Below, piece after piece: positions 1-8,223 of a stretch of 15,620 nucleotides of DNA (the first letter of the stretch is position 1; the number at the start of each line of letters is the position of its first letter). A program made the position numbers and the translations under genes. Location: assembly GCA_035458865.1 (NCBI GenBank), contig DATHYZ010000164.1, positions 1 through 15,620 on the forward strand, given 5' to 3'. A model generated the notes under the pieces. It was not told the DNA's origin. It saw only the letters and a list, made by a program, of their open reading frames with translations, and did no database searches. Origin of the DNA: DATHYZ01 sp035458865. Its GTDB lineage: Bacteria > Chloroflexota > Limnocylindria > Limnocylindrales > CSP1-4.

Positions 1-1566
1 CAGGTTGGCGACGACGAGAAGGGTCTCGTCCTCGGTCGCGCGGACGAAGGCCAGGACCTTCCGGTTCTCGGGATGGAGGAACTCGATGGAGCCCCGCCCG
101 AAGGCCGGGTGGCGCTTCCGCAGGGCGATGATCCGCTTCATCCACCAGAGGAGCGAGTGCGGGTTCGCCTGCTGCGCGGCAACGTTGACCGCCTCGTAGT
201 GGTACTCGGGGTCGGTCACCACGGGCAGATAGAGGCGCTGCCGGTTGCCGACCGAGAACCCGGCGTTGCGATCGCCGCTCCACTGCATGGGCGTGCGGAC
301 GCCGTCACGGTCGCCCAGGTACACGTTGTCGCCCATCCCGATCTCGTCGCCGTAGTAGATGACCGGGGTCCCGGGCAGCGAGAAGAGCAGGCCGTTGAGC
401 AGCTCCACGCGGCGGCGGTTGTTGCCGAGGAGGGGCGCGAGGCGGCGCCGGATGCCCAGGTTGATGCGGGCCTGCGGGTCGCCCGCGTAGACGCGGTACA
501 TGTAGTCCCGCTCCTCGTCGGTGACCATCTCGAGCGTCAGCTCGTCGTGGTTCCGCAGGAAGAGGGCCCACTGGGCCGAGGCCGGGATCGCCGGCGTCTG
601 CTCCATGATGTCGACGATGGGGAAGCGGTCCTCCATGCGGAGGGCCATGAACATCCGCGGCATGACCGGGAAGTGGAAGGCCATGTGGCATTCGTCCCCG
701 TCGCCGAAGTAGGCGACCGCATCCTCCGGCCACTGGTTTGCCTCGGCCAGGAGCATCCGGTCGGCGTAGCGCTCGTCGATGTGGCCCCGGAGGGCCTTGA
801 GGAAGGCATGGGTCTCCGGCAGGTTCTCGCCGTTCGTGCCGTCCCGTTCGAACAGGTACGGCACCGCGTCGAGGCGAAGACCGTCGACGCCGAGATCGAG
901 CCAGAACTCCATGGCCTTGAGGATCGCCTCGCCGACCTTGGGGTTGTCGAAGTTGAGGTCGGGCTGGTGGCCGTAGAAGCGGTGCCAGAAGTAGGCTCCG
1001 GCCACCGGGTCCCAGCTCCAGTTCGAGCTCTCGAAGTCCTTGAAGATGATCCGGGCGTCCGGGTACCGGTCGGGGGTCTCGCTCCAGACGTAGAAGTCGC
1101 GAGCGCTGCTGCCGGGTGCCGCCCGGCGGGCCCGCTGGAACCACGGGTGCTCGTCCGAGGTGTGGTTGCAGACCAGCTCGGTGATGACCCGGAGACCGCG
1201 CCGATGGGCTTCGCGGATGAACGTCCGGACGTCTCGGAGGTTCCCGTAGTCGGCGTTCACCCCGGTGTAGTCGGCGATGTCGTACCCGTCGTCCTTGAGC
1301 GGCGACGGGTAGAACGGCAGGATCCAGATCGCCGTGACGCCCAGGTCCTGGAGATAGTCCAGGCGCTCGGTCAGCCCGCGGAAGTCGCCGATGCCGTCGC
1401 CGTCCGAGTCGTGGAAGGCCCGGACATGGACCTCGTAGATGACGGCGTCCTGGTACCAGTCGGGGTCGGGCGCGAAGCCGTTCGGGCGGACCGGCTCGGC
1501 GGCGGGAGCCGACGCGGCTGCCGATCTGCGGTCGCGGCTCCGGGCGGTCTGGCGGGAGGCGGTCAC
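1..1566 (-). CDS. treS: trehalose synthase (maltose alpha-D-glucosyltransferase, GH13), 3' end outside window
   Basis: 522 codons are visible, from GTG 1566 (overlapping the glgE stop) to the window edge. Residues 36-53 read DWYQDAVIYEVHVRAFHD, then DGDGIGDFRGL and LPFYPSPLKDDGYDIADY. Catalytic regions: ITELVCNHTSDEHPWF (128-143), GVDGLRLDAVPYLFERDGT (226-244, nucleophile D233), MLLAEANQWPED (271-282, acid/base E275) and FLRNHDELTLEM (336-347, D341). YYGDEIGMGDN and the RTPMQWS block complete the TreS pattern. It interconverts trehalose and maltose. The protein is cut after ETLLVVANL, near the start of the C-terminal beta domain, so it is not truncated in nature as far as can be seen. TreS is sometimes fused to maltokinase; that cannot be checked here. 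The first 30 residues are polar and poorly conserved, with no clear RBS, so the start relies on the overlap. Confidence 0.95.
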   Translation of the reverse strand, partial: MTASRQTARSRDRRSAAASAPAAEPVRPNGFAPDPDWYQDAVIYEVHVRAFHDSDGDGIGDFRGLTERLDYLQDLGVTAIWILPFYPSPLKDDGYDIADYTGVNADYGNLRDVRTFIREAHRRGLRVITELVCNHTSDEHPWFQRARRAAPGSSARDFYVWSETPDRYPDARIIFKDFESSNWSWDPVAGAYFWHRFYGHQPDLNFDNPKVGEAILKAMEFWLDLGVDGLRLDAVPYLFERDGTNGENLPETHAFLKALRGHIDERYADRMLLAEANQWPEDAVAYFGDGDECHMAFHFPVMPRMFMALRMEDRFPIVDIMEQTPAIPASAQWALFLRNHDELTLEMVTDEERDYMYRVYAGDPQARINLGIRRRLAPLLGNNRRRVELLNGLLFSLPGTPVIYYGDEIGMGDNVYLGDRDGVRTPMQWSGDRNAGFSVGNRQRLYLPVVTDPEYHYEAVNVAAQQANPHSLLWWMKRIIALRKRHPAFGRGSIEFLHPENRKVLAFVRATEDETLLVVANL

Positions 1567-3587
1567 AGGTAGTACTCGAACTCGGCCTCGGTGCGGAGGC
1601 GGGGTCGGACGTGGAGGACGTGGCCGGGACGGATGGCGGGATCGATCTCCACGTAGTTGCGGGGGCCGTCCCACAGGTAGGTCGAGCCGTCGAGCAGATC
1701 GTGGACCTCGAACGACCGCTCCGGGTCGATCCCCAGCGCCTCGAGCGGCAGCTCGACCCAGCCGGCCTGGACGTGGTGGGGATCGAGGTTGACGATCGTC
1801 AGGACGAGGTCCGAGCCATCGGGGGTCCGCTTCGAGTAGGCGATCAGGCGCTCGTTGCCGATGTCGTGGAACGCCAGCCCGTCGTCGCGCTGGAGGGCCG
1901 GGTGCTGGCGGCGGGCCGCGTTGACCCGGGCGATGAGCGGAGCCAGGCTGTCGGCGCGCTCGAGGTCCCAGTGCCGGACCTGGTACTTCTCCGAGTCGAG
2001 GTACTCCTCGGATCCGGGCTCCCGGGGCGTGGCCTCGGCCAGCTCGTAGGCCGGGCCGTAGATCCCGTACGACGCGGCCAGCGTCGCACCCAGGACGAGG
2101 CGCAGGGCGAAGGCCGGGCGGCCGCCGTGCTGGAGGACCTCGTGGAGGATGTCCGGCGTGTTGGGCCAGACGTTCGGTCGGAACAGCTCGCTGGCCGGAG
2201 GGCTGCTGAGCTCCTCGAAGTACTCGGTCAGCTCGTGCTTGGTCGTCCGCCACGTGAAGTACGTGTACGACTGGCTGAAGCCGAGCTTGGCCAGCCGGTA
2301 CATCACCTTGGGCCGCGTGAATGCCTCGGCCAGGAACAGGACGTCCGGATCGTCGCGCTTGATCTCGGCGATGAGCCACTGCCAGAACGGGAACGCCTTG
2401 GTGTGCGGGTTGTCGACGCGGAAGATCCGGATGCCCTGATCGACCCAGAAGCGGACGACGGCCAGCAGCTCCTGCCACAGCCCCGCCCAGTCCTCCGACT
2501 CGAAGTCGAACGGGTAGATGTCCTGGTACTTCTTCGGCGGGTTCTCCGCGTACTGGATCGACCCGTCGGGCCGGGCCCGGAACCACGCCCGATGCTCGAG
2601 CACGTAGGGATGGTCCGGCGACGCCTGGAAGGCGAGGTCCAGGGCGATCCGGATGCCGTGCTCGCCGGCGGCGCTGACGAGGGCGCGGACATCCTCGAGC
2701 GTCCCCAGCTCCGGGTGGACCGCGGTGTGTCCTCCCTCCGGCCCGCCGATCGCCCACGGCACCCCGGGATCGCCCGGCCCGGCGGTCACCTGGTTGTTCG
2801 GCCCCTTCCGGAACGTCCGTCCGATGGGATGGATCGGCGGCAGGTACAGGACGTCGAAGCCCATGCCGGCCACGTACGGAAGCCGCTCGACGACGTCGCC
2901 CAGCGTCCCGTGTCGGCCGGGGTCGGCGGCGGTGGACCGGGGGAACAGCTCGTACCAGGATGAGAAGCGGGCATGGGCCGGATCGACGGCGATGGTCGCG
3001 GCCGGCTCCAGGATGGTCTCGAACCGTCGGTCGGGGACCTGGTCCATCAGCTCGGTGAGCTCAGGGTCGAGGGCCATCGCCGTGGCATCCGCGACCGCCC
3101 CGCGGAGGGTCGTCGCCGCCTGCTCGAGGCCTGCCCGCTGCCCGGGCTCGGACGCCCGCCCGATGGCAGCCTCGACGAGTCCCGCCCCAACGAGGAGGTC
3201 CACGGCCACGTCCTGGTCGGCCCGGACCCGCTTCTCGAGATCGCGCTGCCAGGTCGCGAAGGCGTCGACCCACCCGACCACGGCCACGTGATGCAGGCCG
3301 AGGTCGGCGACGTCGATCTCGCCGCGCCAGCGGTCATTGCCGAGGGGGGTCATCGGCGACTCGCTCCAGGCGGTCGATCCGGGGGCACGGTGGCGGACCC
3401 GGGCGACGACCACGTCGTGGCCGTCCGCGAACACGTCGGCCTCGATGACGACCCGGTCTCCGACGACGCGCTTCGCCGGGAAGCGACCGCCGTCGACGAG
3501 CGGTGTCAGGCCCTCGACGACGACACGACGTCGTCCTTCATCCGGAAGGGCTGCGTGGGCGCGGCCGGCGCGGTCGCTCAGGGTCAA
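1563..3587 (-). CDS. glgE: alpha-1,4-glucan:maltose-1-phosphate maltosyltransferase (GH13_3)
   Basis: A 674-residue protein from a TTG start. The N-terminal domain carries VDGGRFPAKRVVGDRV and DVFADGHDVV, typical of GlgE, followed by a helical bundle and the barrel. GH13 regions: IALDLAFQASPDHP (314-327), IFRVDNPHTKAFPFW (388-402, nucleophile D392), LFLAEAFTRPKVM (417-429, acid/base E421) and WPNTPDILHE (474-483). YLPPIHPIGRTFRKGPNN, the maltose-1-phosphate GlgE block, is at 248-265. Positions are within two residues of the Streptomyces coelicolor enzyme (D394, E423). It extends alpha-1,4-glucan by two glucose units from maltose-1-phosphate, releasing phosphate. Its stop overlaps the treS start (GTGA), which fits the pathway in which TreS makes the maltose that a maltokinase phosphorylates. 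Identification is secure. Confidence 0.97.
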   Translation of the reverse strand: MTLSDRAGRAHAALPDEGRRRVVVEGLTPLVDGGRFPAKRVVGDRVVIEADVFADGHDVVVARVRHRAPGSTAWSESPMTPLGNDRWRGEIDVADLGLHHVAVVGWVDAFATWQRDLEKRVRADQDVAVDLLVGAGLVEAAIGRASEPGQRAGLEQAATTLRGAVADATAMALDPELTELMDQVPDRRFETILEPAATIAVDPAHARFSSWYELFPRSTAADPGRHGTLGDVVERLPYVAGMGFDVLYLPPIHPIGRTFRKGPNNQVTAGPGDPGVPWAIGGPEGGHTAVHPELGTLEDVRALVSAAGEHGIRIALDLAFQASPDHPYVLEHRAWFRARPDGSIQYAENPPKKYQDIYPFDFESEDWAGLWQELLAVVRFWVDQGIRIFRVDNPHTKAFPFWQWLIAEIKRDDPDVLFLAEAFTRPKVMYRLAKLGFSQSYTYFTWRTTKHELTEYFEELSSPPASELFRPNVWPNTPDILHEVLQHGGRPAFALRLVLGATLAASYGIYGPAYELAEATPREPGSEEYLDSEKYQVRHWDLERADSLAPLIARVNAARRQHPALQRDDGLAFHDIGNERLIAYSKRTPDGSDLVLTIVNLDPHHVQAGWVELPLEALGIDPERSFEVHDLLDGSTYLWDGPRNYVEIDPAIRPGHVLHVRPRLRTEAEFEYYL

Positions 3588-3593
3588 ACGGCA

Positions 3594-3597
3594 CCTC
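3594..3597 (-). promoter_or_regulatory. ribosome binding site deciding the TTG start of glgE
   Basis: GAGG lies 6 nt before a TTG codon at 3587-3585. No ATG or GTG gives the conserved N-terminus with a better ribosome site, so TTG is the likely start. Confidence 0.55.
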
Positions 3598-3611
3598 GAT
3601 GCTGGTTGGCG

Positions 3612-3627
3612 GGGTCGGCTCCGACCC
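3612..3627 (-). repeat. 7-bp GC hairpin between treZ and glgE
   Basis: GGGTCGG / CCGACCC with two bases between, in the 61-bp treZ-glgE gap, 15 nt before the glgE ribosome site. No T-run follows, so it is not a classic terminator; it may modulate read-through or mark an RNA processing point. Confidence 0.35.
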
Positions 3628-3648
3628 TACGGAGGCGCGGGGGACGTG

Positions 3649-5424
3649 TCAAACGTGGCCCCCGGGGCCGGGCGCACGGTCGAGGATGGCGACGCTCATC
3701 GGCGCCAGCCGGAGGTCGCGGCCGGTCAGGTGCGTCGCCGCCGGGTCCGAGGCGGCCAGGAGCTCGTGGGCGCCGGCGGACAGCCGGAGCGTCCGCTCGT
3801 GTTGCCCGACGTTCGCGGCGAGGGTTGCGGCCGGCCGCTCGACGAGCAGCGTGCCGATCGCGGCATCGGCCCGGACCACCGGCCGTCCCGGGTCGCGCAG
3901 GTCCGGCCGCTCCCGGCGGAGGCGGACGAGCGTCCGGTGCCAGGCGAGCAGGCCGGCGTGCGGCTCGCGGTCGAGCTCGTCCCAGATGAGCCTCGAGGCC
4001 TCGAACGTCGCCGGGTCCTGGGGGTCCGGGACGGCCTCGGGCGCCCAGCCGAAGGCCGCGAACTCGCGCCGCCTGCCCTCGCGGACGGCGTCCCACAGCA
4101 CCGGGTCGCCGTAGTCGGTGAAGAACAGGAACGGCGTCGAGGCGCCCCACTCCTCGCCGGCGAACAGGAGCGGCACGAATGGTCCGGCCAGGACGAGCGC
4201 GGCGGCGACCCTGGCGGCCCGCTCGCCGGCCAGGTGGACCAGGCGCTCGCCGACCGCCCGGTTGCCGACCTGGTCGTGGTTCTGGGCGTAGCCGAGGAAG
4301 CGGTCCATGGGGAGTCCGTCGGCCGGGCGGCCGTGCCGTCGGCCTCGATGGACGGAGTGCTGCCCCTCGTAGACGAAGGCTCGCCCCAGGGCCGATGCCA
4401 GGTCGGCCAGGCCGACGAAGTCCTCGTAGTAGCCGGCCCGCTCGCCCGTCAGCGTCACGTGGATGGCGTGATGCAGATCGTCGCTCCACTGGGCGTGGAG
4501 GCCGTAGCCACCCACCGAGGGATCGCGCAGCAGCCTCGGGTCGTTCAGGTCGCTCTCGGCGATGAGCACGACCGGGCGACCCAGCTCCGTCTCGAGCTGC
4601 CGGACCTCCGCGGCCAGCTCCTCGAGGAGGTGGACGGCCGTCAGGTCCACGAAGGCGTGGACGGCGTCGATCCGGAGCCCGTCCAGGTGGTAGTCCCGCA
4701 GCCACATGAGGGCGTTGTCGACGATGAAGCGCCGGACCTCGTCCGCCCCGCGCTCACCCAGGTTCACGGCCCCGCCCCAGGGAGTCCGGAAGCGGTCGGT
4801 GACGTAGGGCCCGGACTCGCCGAGGTAGTTGCCCTCGGGCCCGAGGTGGTTCCAGACGACGTCGAGGAGGACGGCGAGGCCACGCCGGTGGCAGGCGTCC
4901 ACGAGTCGCTTGAGGCCGTCGGGCCCGCCGTACGGCTCGTGGGGGGCGAAGAGGCCCGCGACGTCGTAGCCCCAGCCGCGCTGTCCGGGGAAGCTGTGGA
5001 CCGGCATCAGCTCGAGATGGGTGACCCCGAGGTCGACGAGGTGGTCCAGCCGCTCCACGACCCCGTCGAAGGTCCCATCCGTGGAGAAGGTGCCCACGTG
5101 GAGCTCGTAGACGAGGCCGTCGGCCAGGCGGGGCGGCGTCCATCCCTGGTCGCCCCAGGCGAACGCCGCATGGTCGACCGTCCGGGCCGGCCCATGGACG
5201 CCGGCCGGCAGTCGCGGCGCGCGCGGGTCGGGCCGCGGTGGACCGCCGTCGATGCTGAACGCGTAGTCCGAGTCGGGTGGCAGGGGCGCCCCCGTGCTCC
5301 GCCACCAGCCATCGGGCCCGCGCTGGAGCCCACGGCGCTCGTCGCCGAGGACGAGGTGGACGGTGTCGGCATCCGGCGCCCAGAGGGACGGGGCGCTCGG
5401 GACGACCCGGGCAGGCAGGGTCAT
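3649..5424 (-). CDS. treZ: maltooligosyltrehalose trehalohydrolase (GH13)
   Basis: A 591-residue protein, the normal size for TreZ (about 560-610), starting at ATG in a TGATG overlap with treY. An N-terminal beta domain (SLWAPDADTVHLVL) precedes the barrel. GH13 regions: LLDVVWNHLGPEGNYL (186-201), GLRIDAVHAF (249-258, nucleophile D253), VLIAESDLND (286-295, acid/base E290) and YAQNHDQVGNR (379-389, H383-D384). ELHVGTFSTDGTFDGV and GPYVTDRFRTPWGGAVNL are TreZ signatures. It cleaves trehalose from the end of maltooligosyltrehalose made by TreY, leaving a glucan two units shorter. The tight overlap with treY suggests equal expression of the pair. A 61-bp gap carrying a GC hairpin separates it from glgE. 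Identification is firm. Confidence 0.96.
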   Translation of the reverse strand: MTLPARVVPSAPSLWAPDADTVHLVLGDERRGLQRGPDGWWRSTGAPLPPDSDYAFSIDGGPPRPDPRAPRLPAGVHGPARTVDHAAFAWGDQGWTPPRLADGLVYELHVGTFSTDGTFDGVVERLDHLVDLGVTHLELMPVHSFPGQRGWGYDVAGLFAPHEPYGGPDGLKRLVDACHRRGLAVLLDVVWNHLGPEGNYLGESGPYVTDRFRTPWGGAVNLGERGADEVRRFIVDNALMWLRDYHLDGLRIDAVHAFVDLTAVHLLEELAAEVRQLETELGRPVVLIAESDLNDPRLLRDPSVGGYGLHAQWSDDLHHAIHVTLTGERAGYYEDFVGLADLASALGRAFVYEGQHSVHRGRRHGRPADGLPMDRFLGYAQNHDQVGNRAVGERLVHLAGERAARVAAALVLAGPFVPLLFAGEEWGASTPFLFFTDYGDPVLWDAVREGRRREFAAFGWAPEAVPDPQDPATFEASRLIWDELDREPHAGLLAWHRTLVRLRRERPDLRDPGRPVVRADAAIGTLLVERPAATLAANVGQHERTLRLSAGAHELLAASDPAATHLTGRDLRLAPMSVAILDRAPGPGGHV

Positions 5425-8117
5425 CACGGGACGCCTCCGGTCCGGACGAGCAGGGCCGCCGGGAAGTCCGCCAGCAGATCGCCGAGCCCCAGCTCGCCGC
5501 CCTCGTGGATGCGGTCGGTCAGCTCGTCGCGCCAGCGCCCATCCGGCAGCTCGAGGGTCGTGTCGCCCCAGCGGGACGTGGCGATGCGCAGGTCGGCGCG
5601 GGGTCGTCCACCTGCCAGTCGGAGCGGGAGCCGCGGCACCACCACGACGACATCCTCGCCGCGTCCGTAGGCGACGACGTGGTCCGCCCGGGCCCCGCGG
5701 GCGACGATCGGGCGGTAGGCACCCCGGCCGTCGAACACCTCCGGGCGGGCACGGCGCAGCCGCAGCGCCCGATGGACCAGCCACAGCTTGGGAAGACCCT
5801 CGTCCGTGCGAGCGAGGATCGAAGCGGTCGGCAGGCCGGCCTCGAGCTCGGCGAGGATCCCGGCCCGGCGCTCGAAGTCGACCGGGCGGCGGTTGTCCGG
5901 ATCGACGAGCGAGAGGTCCCACAGCTCCGTGCCCTGGTAGACGTCGGGGACGCCCGGCGCGGTCAGCTTGATGAGGACCTGCGCGAGCGAGTTCGTCCGG
6001 CCGGCCGCCATCACGTGGCGGAGGATCCCCGCGAAACCCTCGAGGAGGTCGGGATCCCGCGCCAGCGTCCGGGCCACGCGGTCGAGGGCAGCTTCGTAGG
6101 CCTCGTCGATCGCCGTCCAGGCGGTCCGGACCTTGGCCTCCCGGGCGGCCTTCAGCAGGTACGCGGCGAGCCGGTCCTCGTCGATCGGCCAGGCTCCGAC
6201 GAGGGTCTGGAGCGCCAGGTACCCGATCGGGCGATCCGGCTCGACGTCGCCCCAGAGCGGGTCGATCGCGTCGAGCCAGCGACCGGCGGCCGACTCCCAG
6301 CGGCGGGGCATCTCCGCCAGGACGGCCTGGCGGGCGCGGACGTCCTCGCTCCGCTTCGTGTCATGGGTCGAGGTCGTCAGCATCGCCGACGGCCAGCGGG
6401 CCGACCGCTCCGCGTTGGCCGCGTGGAAGGCATCGATGGAGGACCCGAAGCGGTCCGGGTCACCGCCGACCTCGTTGAGGGCGACGAGGCGGTGGTAGCG
6501 GTAGAAGGCCGTGTCCTCGACACCCTTCGCCATCACCGCCCCGGTCAGCTGCTGGAAGCGCATCACGAAGTCCGCCTCCGCCTGCCCGCGGACCCGGAGC
6601 CTCAGGACGTCGCCCAGGAAGCCCAGCAGGTCGGGGTCGAGATCCGGGCGAGCCGCGGTCGCCGTGGCGACGGCCTCGTCGACGACCGCCTCGTCGGACG
6701 GGGCGATCCAGTCGGCGTCGGCCCGGATGTAGGTCCGGTAGACGGGCATCGAGGCAGCCACCTCGGCCAGGACCTCGTGGATCGCGTGGCGGGTGTGGTC
6801 GCGGTGGCGGCGGTGGCCCTCGCAGATCTCGAGGAACCTGGCCGTCAGGCGGTTGAGGTCCGAGCCCAGGGTGTCCCGCACGGCCCGGCCGCGGGCTTCG
6901 CGGGAGATCGTCGCGAAGGGTCGACCTTCGCCGGTCAGGGTCTCCAGCGCAGCGGTCAACGGCGCTTCGCCTGCCGGGTCCACCAGGAGGCCGGTCACCT
7001 CCCGAAGGAAGTCATAGCCCGTCGTCCCGTCGACGGGCCAGCTGTCGCGGAGCGGCTCGCCGGCCTCCAGGATCTTCTCCACGATGATCCAGCCTCGGTG
7101 GCTCGCCGACCGCAGCCGGCGCAGGTACGTCGACGGGTCGCGGAGGCCGTCCGGGTGGTCGATCCGCAGCCCGTCGATGACCCCGGCCGCGAGCCAGCGC
7201 AGGACGAGGCCGTGGGTGTCCTGGAAGACCAGCTCGTCCTCGGTCCGCAGGCCGATGAGGCTCGTCACGTCGAAGAAGCGGCGGTAGCCGAGGTCGCGCC
7301 CGGCGGCGCGCCAGTGGGCCAGGCGGTAGTTCTGGCGGGCCAGCAGGGCGTCGAGGGCGTCGGGATCGGCGTTGAGCTCGGCGATGACCGAGTCGATGGC
7401 CTCGCCCACGCGGGGCCGCTCGTCGAGGAGCCGGGCAAGGAGACGGCGCAGGACCCGCTTGTCACGATGGCGCCGCAGGACGCTCTCCGTGTCGGTGGCG
7501 ACCGACGGCGGGAGCTGCTCGTAGCCGTCGGCGAGGAAGGCGAGCTCGTCCGAGCGGGCGCGGGCGGCGGCGGCGGCCAGGAGGGTGTCGAGCGAGGGCG
7601 GCGCGACCGGCAGCGCGTGCTCGTGGTAGCGGATCCGGAAGTCGGGCCCTCGCCGCTCGAGGCGCAGCTCCCCGGCCTCCAGGATCCGGCCGTAGTGGTC
7701 GCCCAGGATCGGTAGCAGGACGAGGTTCCGGAAGTGGGCCTCCGGTGGGTCCCAGTCGACGTCGAACGTCCGGGCGTACCGGCTCGCGGGGCCGTTCTCC
7801 AGGACGTCCCACCACCACGGGTTCTCGGGCCCGGTGATGGCCATGTGGTTGGGGACGATGTCGAGGATCTGACCCAGGCCCAGGTCGCCCAGGACCCGGC
7901 AGAAGCGCTGGTGGCCGCGGGTGCCGCCCAGCTCGCGGTTGACGCGCCGCGGGTCGACGACGTCGTAGCCGTGGGCGCTCCCCGGCGTGGGCTGGAGGTA
8001 CGGCGACGCGTAGACGTGGCTCACCCCGAGGCGGGCCAGGTAGGGCGCCACCACGGATGCCTCGGCGAACCCGAAGCCCGGACGGAGCTGGAGCCGGTAG
8101 GTGGTCGTGGGGATCAC
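5424..8117 (-). CDS. treY: maltooligosyltrehalose synthase (GH13)
   Basis: From GTG 8117 the product is 897 residues and begins VIPTTTYRLQL, the normal N-terminus of TreY. GH13 regions are visible: DIVPNH (86-91), GLRIDHPDGL (316-325, nucleophile D320), IIVEKILEAGEPL (344-356, acid/base E347) and TSTHDTKRSE (582-591, H585-D586). The block AKGVEDTAFYRYHRLVALNEVGGDP is characteristic of TreY. The enzyme turns the reducing end of a maltodextrin into a terminal alpha,alpha-1,1 linkage, giving maltooligosyltrehalose for TreZ. No good RBS precedes 8117; an in-frame GTG at 8234 overlapping the glgX end would add 39 residues rich in arginine (SRRRRSRRRDR), so the start is open. The stop overlaps the treZ start as TGATG. 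The length is above many relatives (roughly 700-850), but the family is clear. Confidence 0.95.
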   Translation of the reverse strand: MIPTTTYRLQLRPGFGFAEASVVAPYLARLGVSHVYASPYLQPTPGSAHGYDVVDPRRVNRELGGTRGHQRFCRVLGDLGLGQILDIVPNHMAITGPENPWWWDVLENGPASRYARTFDVDWDPPEAHFRNLVLLPILGDHYGRILEAGELRLERRGPDFRIRYHEHALPVAPPSLDTLLAAAAARARSDELAFLADGYEQLPPSVATDTESVLRRHRDKRVLRRLLARLLDERPRVGEAIDSVIAELNADPDALDALLARQNYRLAHWRAAGRDLGYRRFFDVTSLIGLRTEDELVFQDTHGLVLRWLAAGVIDGLRIDHPDGLRDPSTYLRRLRSASHRGWIIVEKILEAGEPLRDSWPVDGTTGYDFLREVTGLLVDPAGEAPLTAALETLTGEGRPFATISREARGRAVRDTLGSDLNRLTARFLEICEGHRRHRDHTRHAIHEVLAEVAASMPVYRTYIRADADWIAPSDEAVVDEAVATATAARPDLDPDLLGFLGDVLRLRVRGQAEADFVMRFQQLTGAVMAKGVEDTAFYRYHRLVALNEVGGDPDRFGSSIDAFHAANAERSARWPSAMLTTSTHDTKRSEDVRARQAVLAEMPRRWESAAGRWLDAIDPLWGDVEPDRPIGYLALQTLVGAWPIDEDRLAAYLLKAAREAKVRTAWTAIDEAYEAALDRVARTLARDPDLLEGFAGILRHVMAAGRTNSLAQVLIKLTAPGVPDVYQGTELWDLSLVDPDNRRPVDFERRAGILAELEAGLPTASILARTDEGLPKLWLVHRALRLRRARPEVFDGRGAYRPIVARGARADHVVAYGRGEDVVVVVPRLPLRLAGGRPRADLRIATSRWGDTTLELPDGRWRDELTDRIHEGGELGLGDLLADFPAALLVRTGGVP
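5434..5438 (-). promoter_or_regulatory. ribosome binding site of treZ
   Basis: GGAGG on the minus strand, inside the end of treY and 9 nt before the treZ ATG at 5424-5422. Together with the TGATG overlap it supports this start over in-frame upstream codons that would run deep into treY. Confidence 0.7.
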
Positions 8118-8180
8118 CCGGTCGCGGCGTCGCGAGCGCCGCCGCCGCGACGCGGACGCCGCCGCCTCGAGCGACCCGCT

Positions 8181-8213
8181 GGTCGGCCCCCCGCCGACGG
8201 CCGACGGCCGACC
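8181..8213 (-). repeat. 8-bp inverted repeat between glgX and the treY domain start
   Basis: GGTCGGCC at 8181-8188 is mirrored perfectly by GGCCGACC at 8206-8213, with a 17-nt loop. On the minus strand it lies 11 nt after the glgX stop. There is no T-run after it. It could attenuate or stabilise the glgX-treY message, or simply code for the N-terminal extension if treY starts at 8234. Confidence 0.35.
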
Positions 8214-8223
8214 GGCGATCAGG

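Noticed and set aside
305..1144. Minus-strand open frame of 279 codons inside treS
   Set aside because: It is an out-of-frame reading of treS. The true frame gives continuous TreS motifs through the same region.
73..1572. Plus-strand open frame of 499 codons
   Set aside because: It mirrors treS, which has full catalytic motifs on the minus strand. Its composition (repetitive V, R, G, E, D) is the usual antisense shadow in GC-rich DNA.
5425..5922. N-terminal extension of treZ to 757 residues
   Set aside because: It overlaps the last 500 bases of treY in another frame with shadow-like composition. The ATG at 5424 has a GGAGG site and gives the normal length.
3337..7715. Plus-strand open frames of 777 and 812 codons across treZ and treY
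   Set aside because: They are antisense to two secure enzymes, show no domain, and lack a ribosome site. Strong GC third-position bias explains the absence of stops.
8120..8175. Short GCC/CGG-rich runs resembling a simple repeat
   Set aside because: The units are irregular and fit arginine/alanine codons in GC-rich DNA. No clean period is seen.
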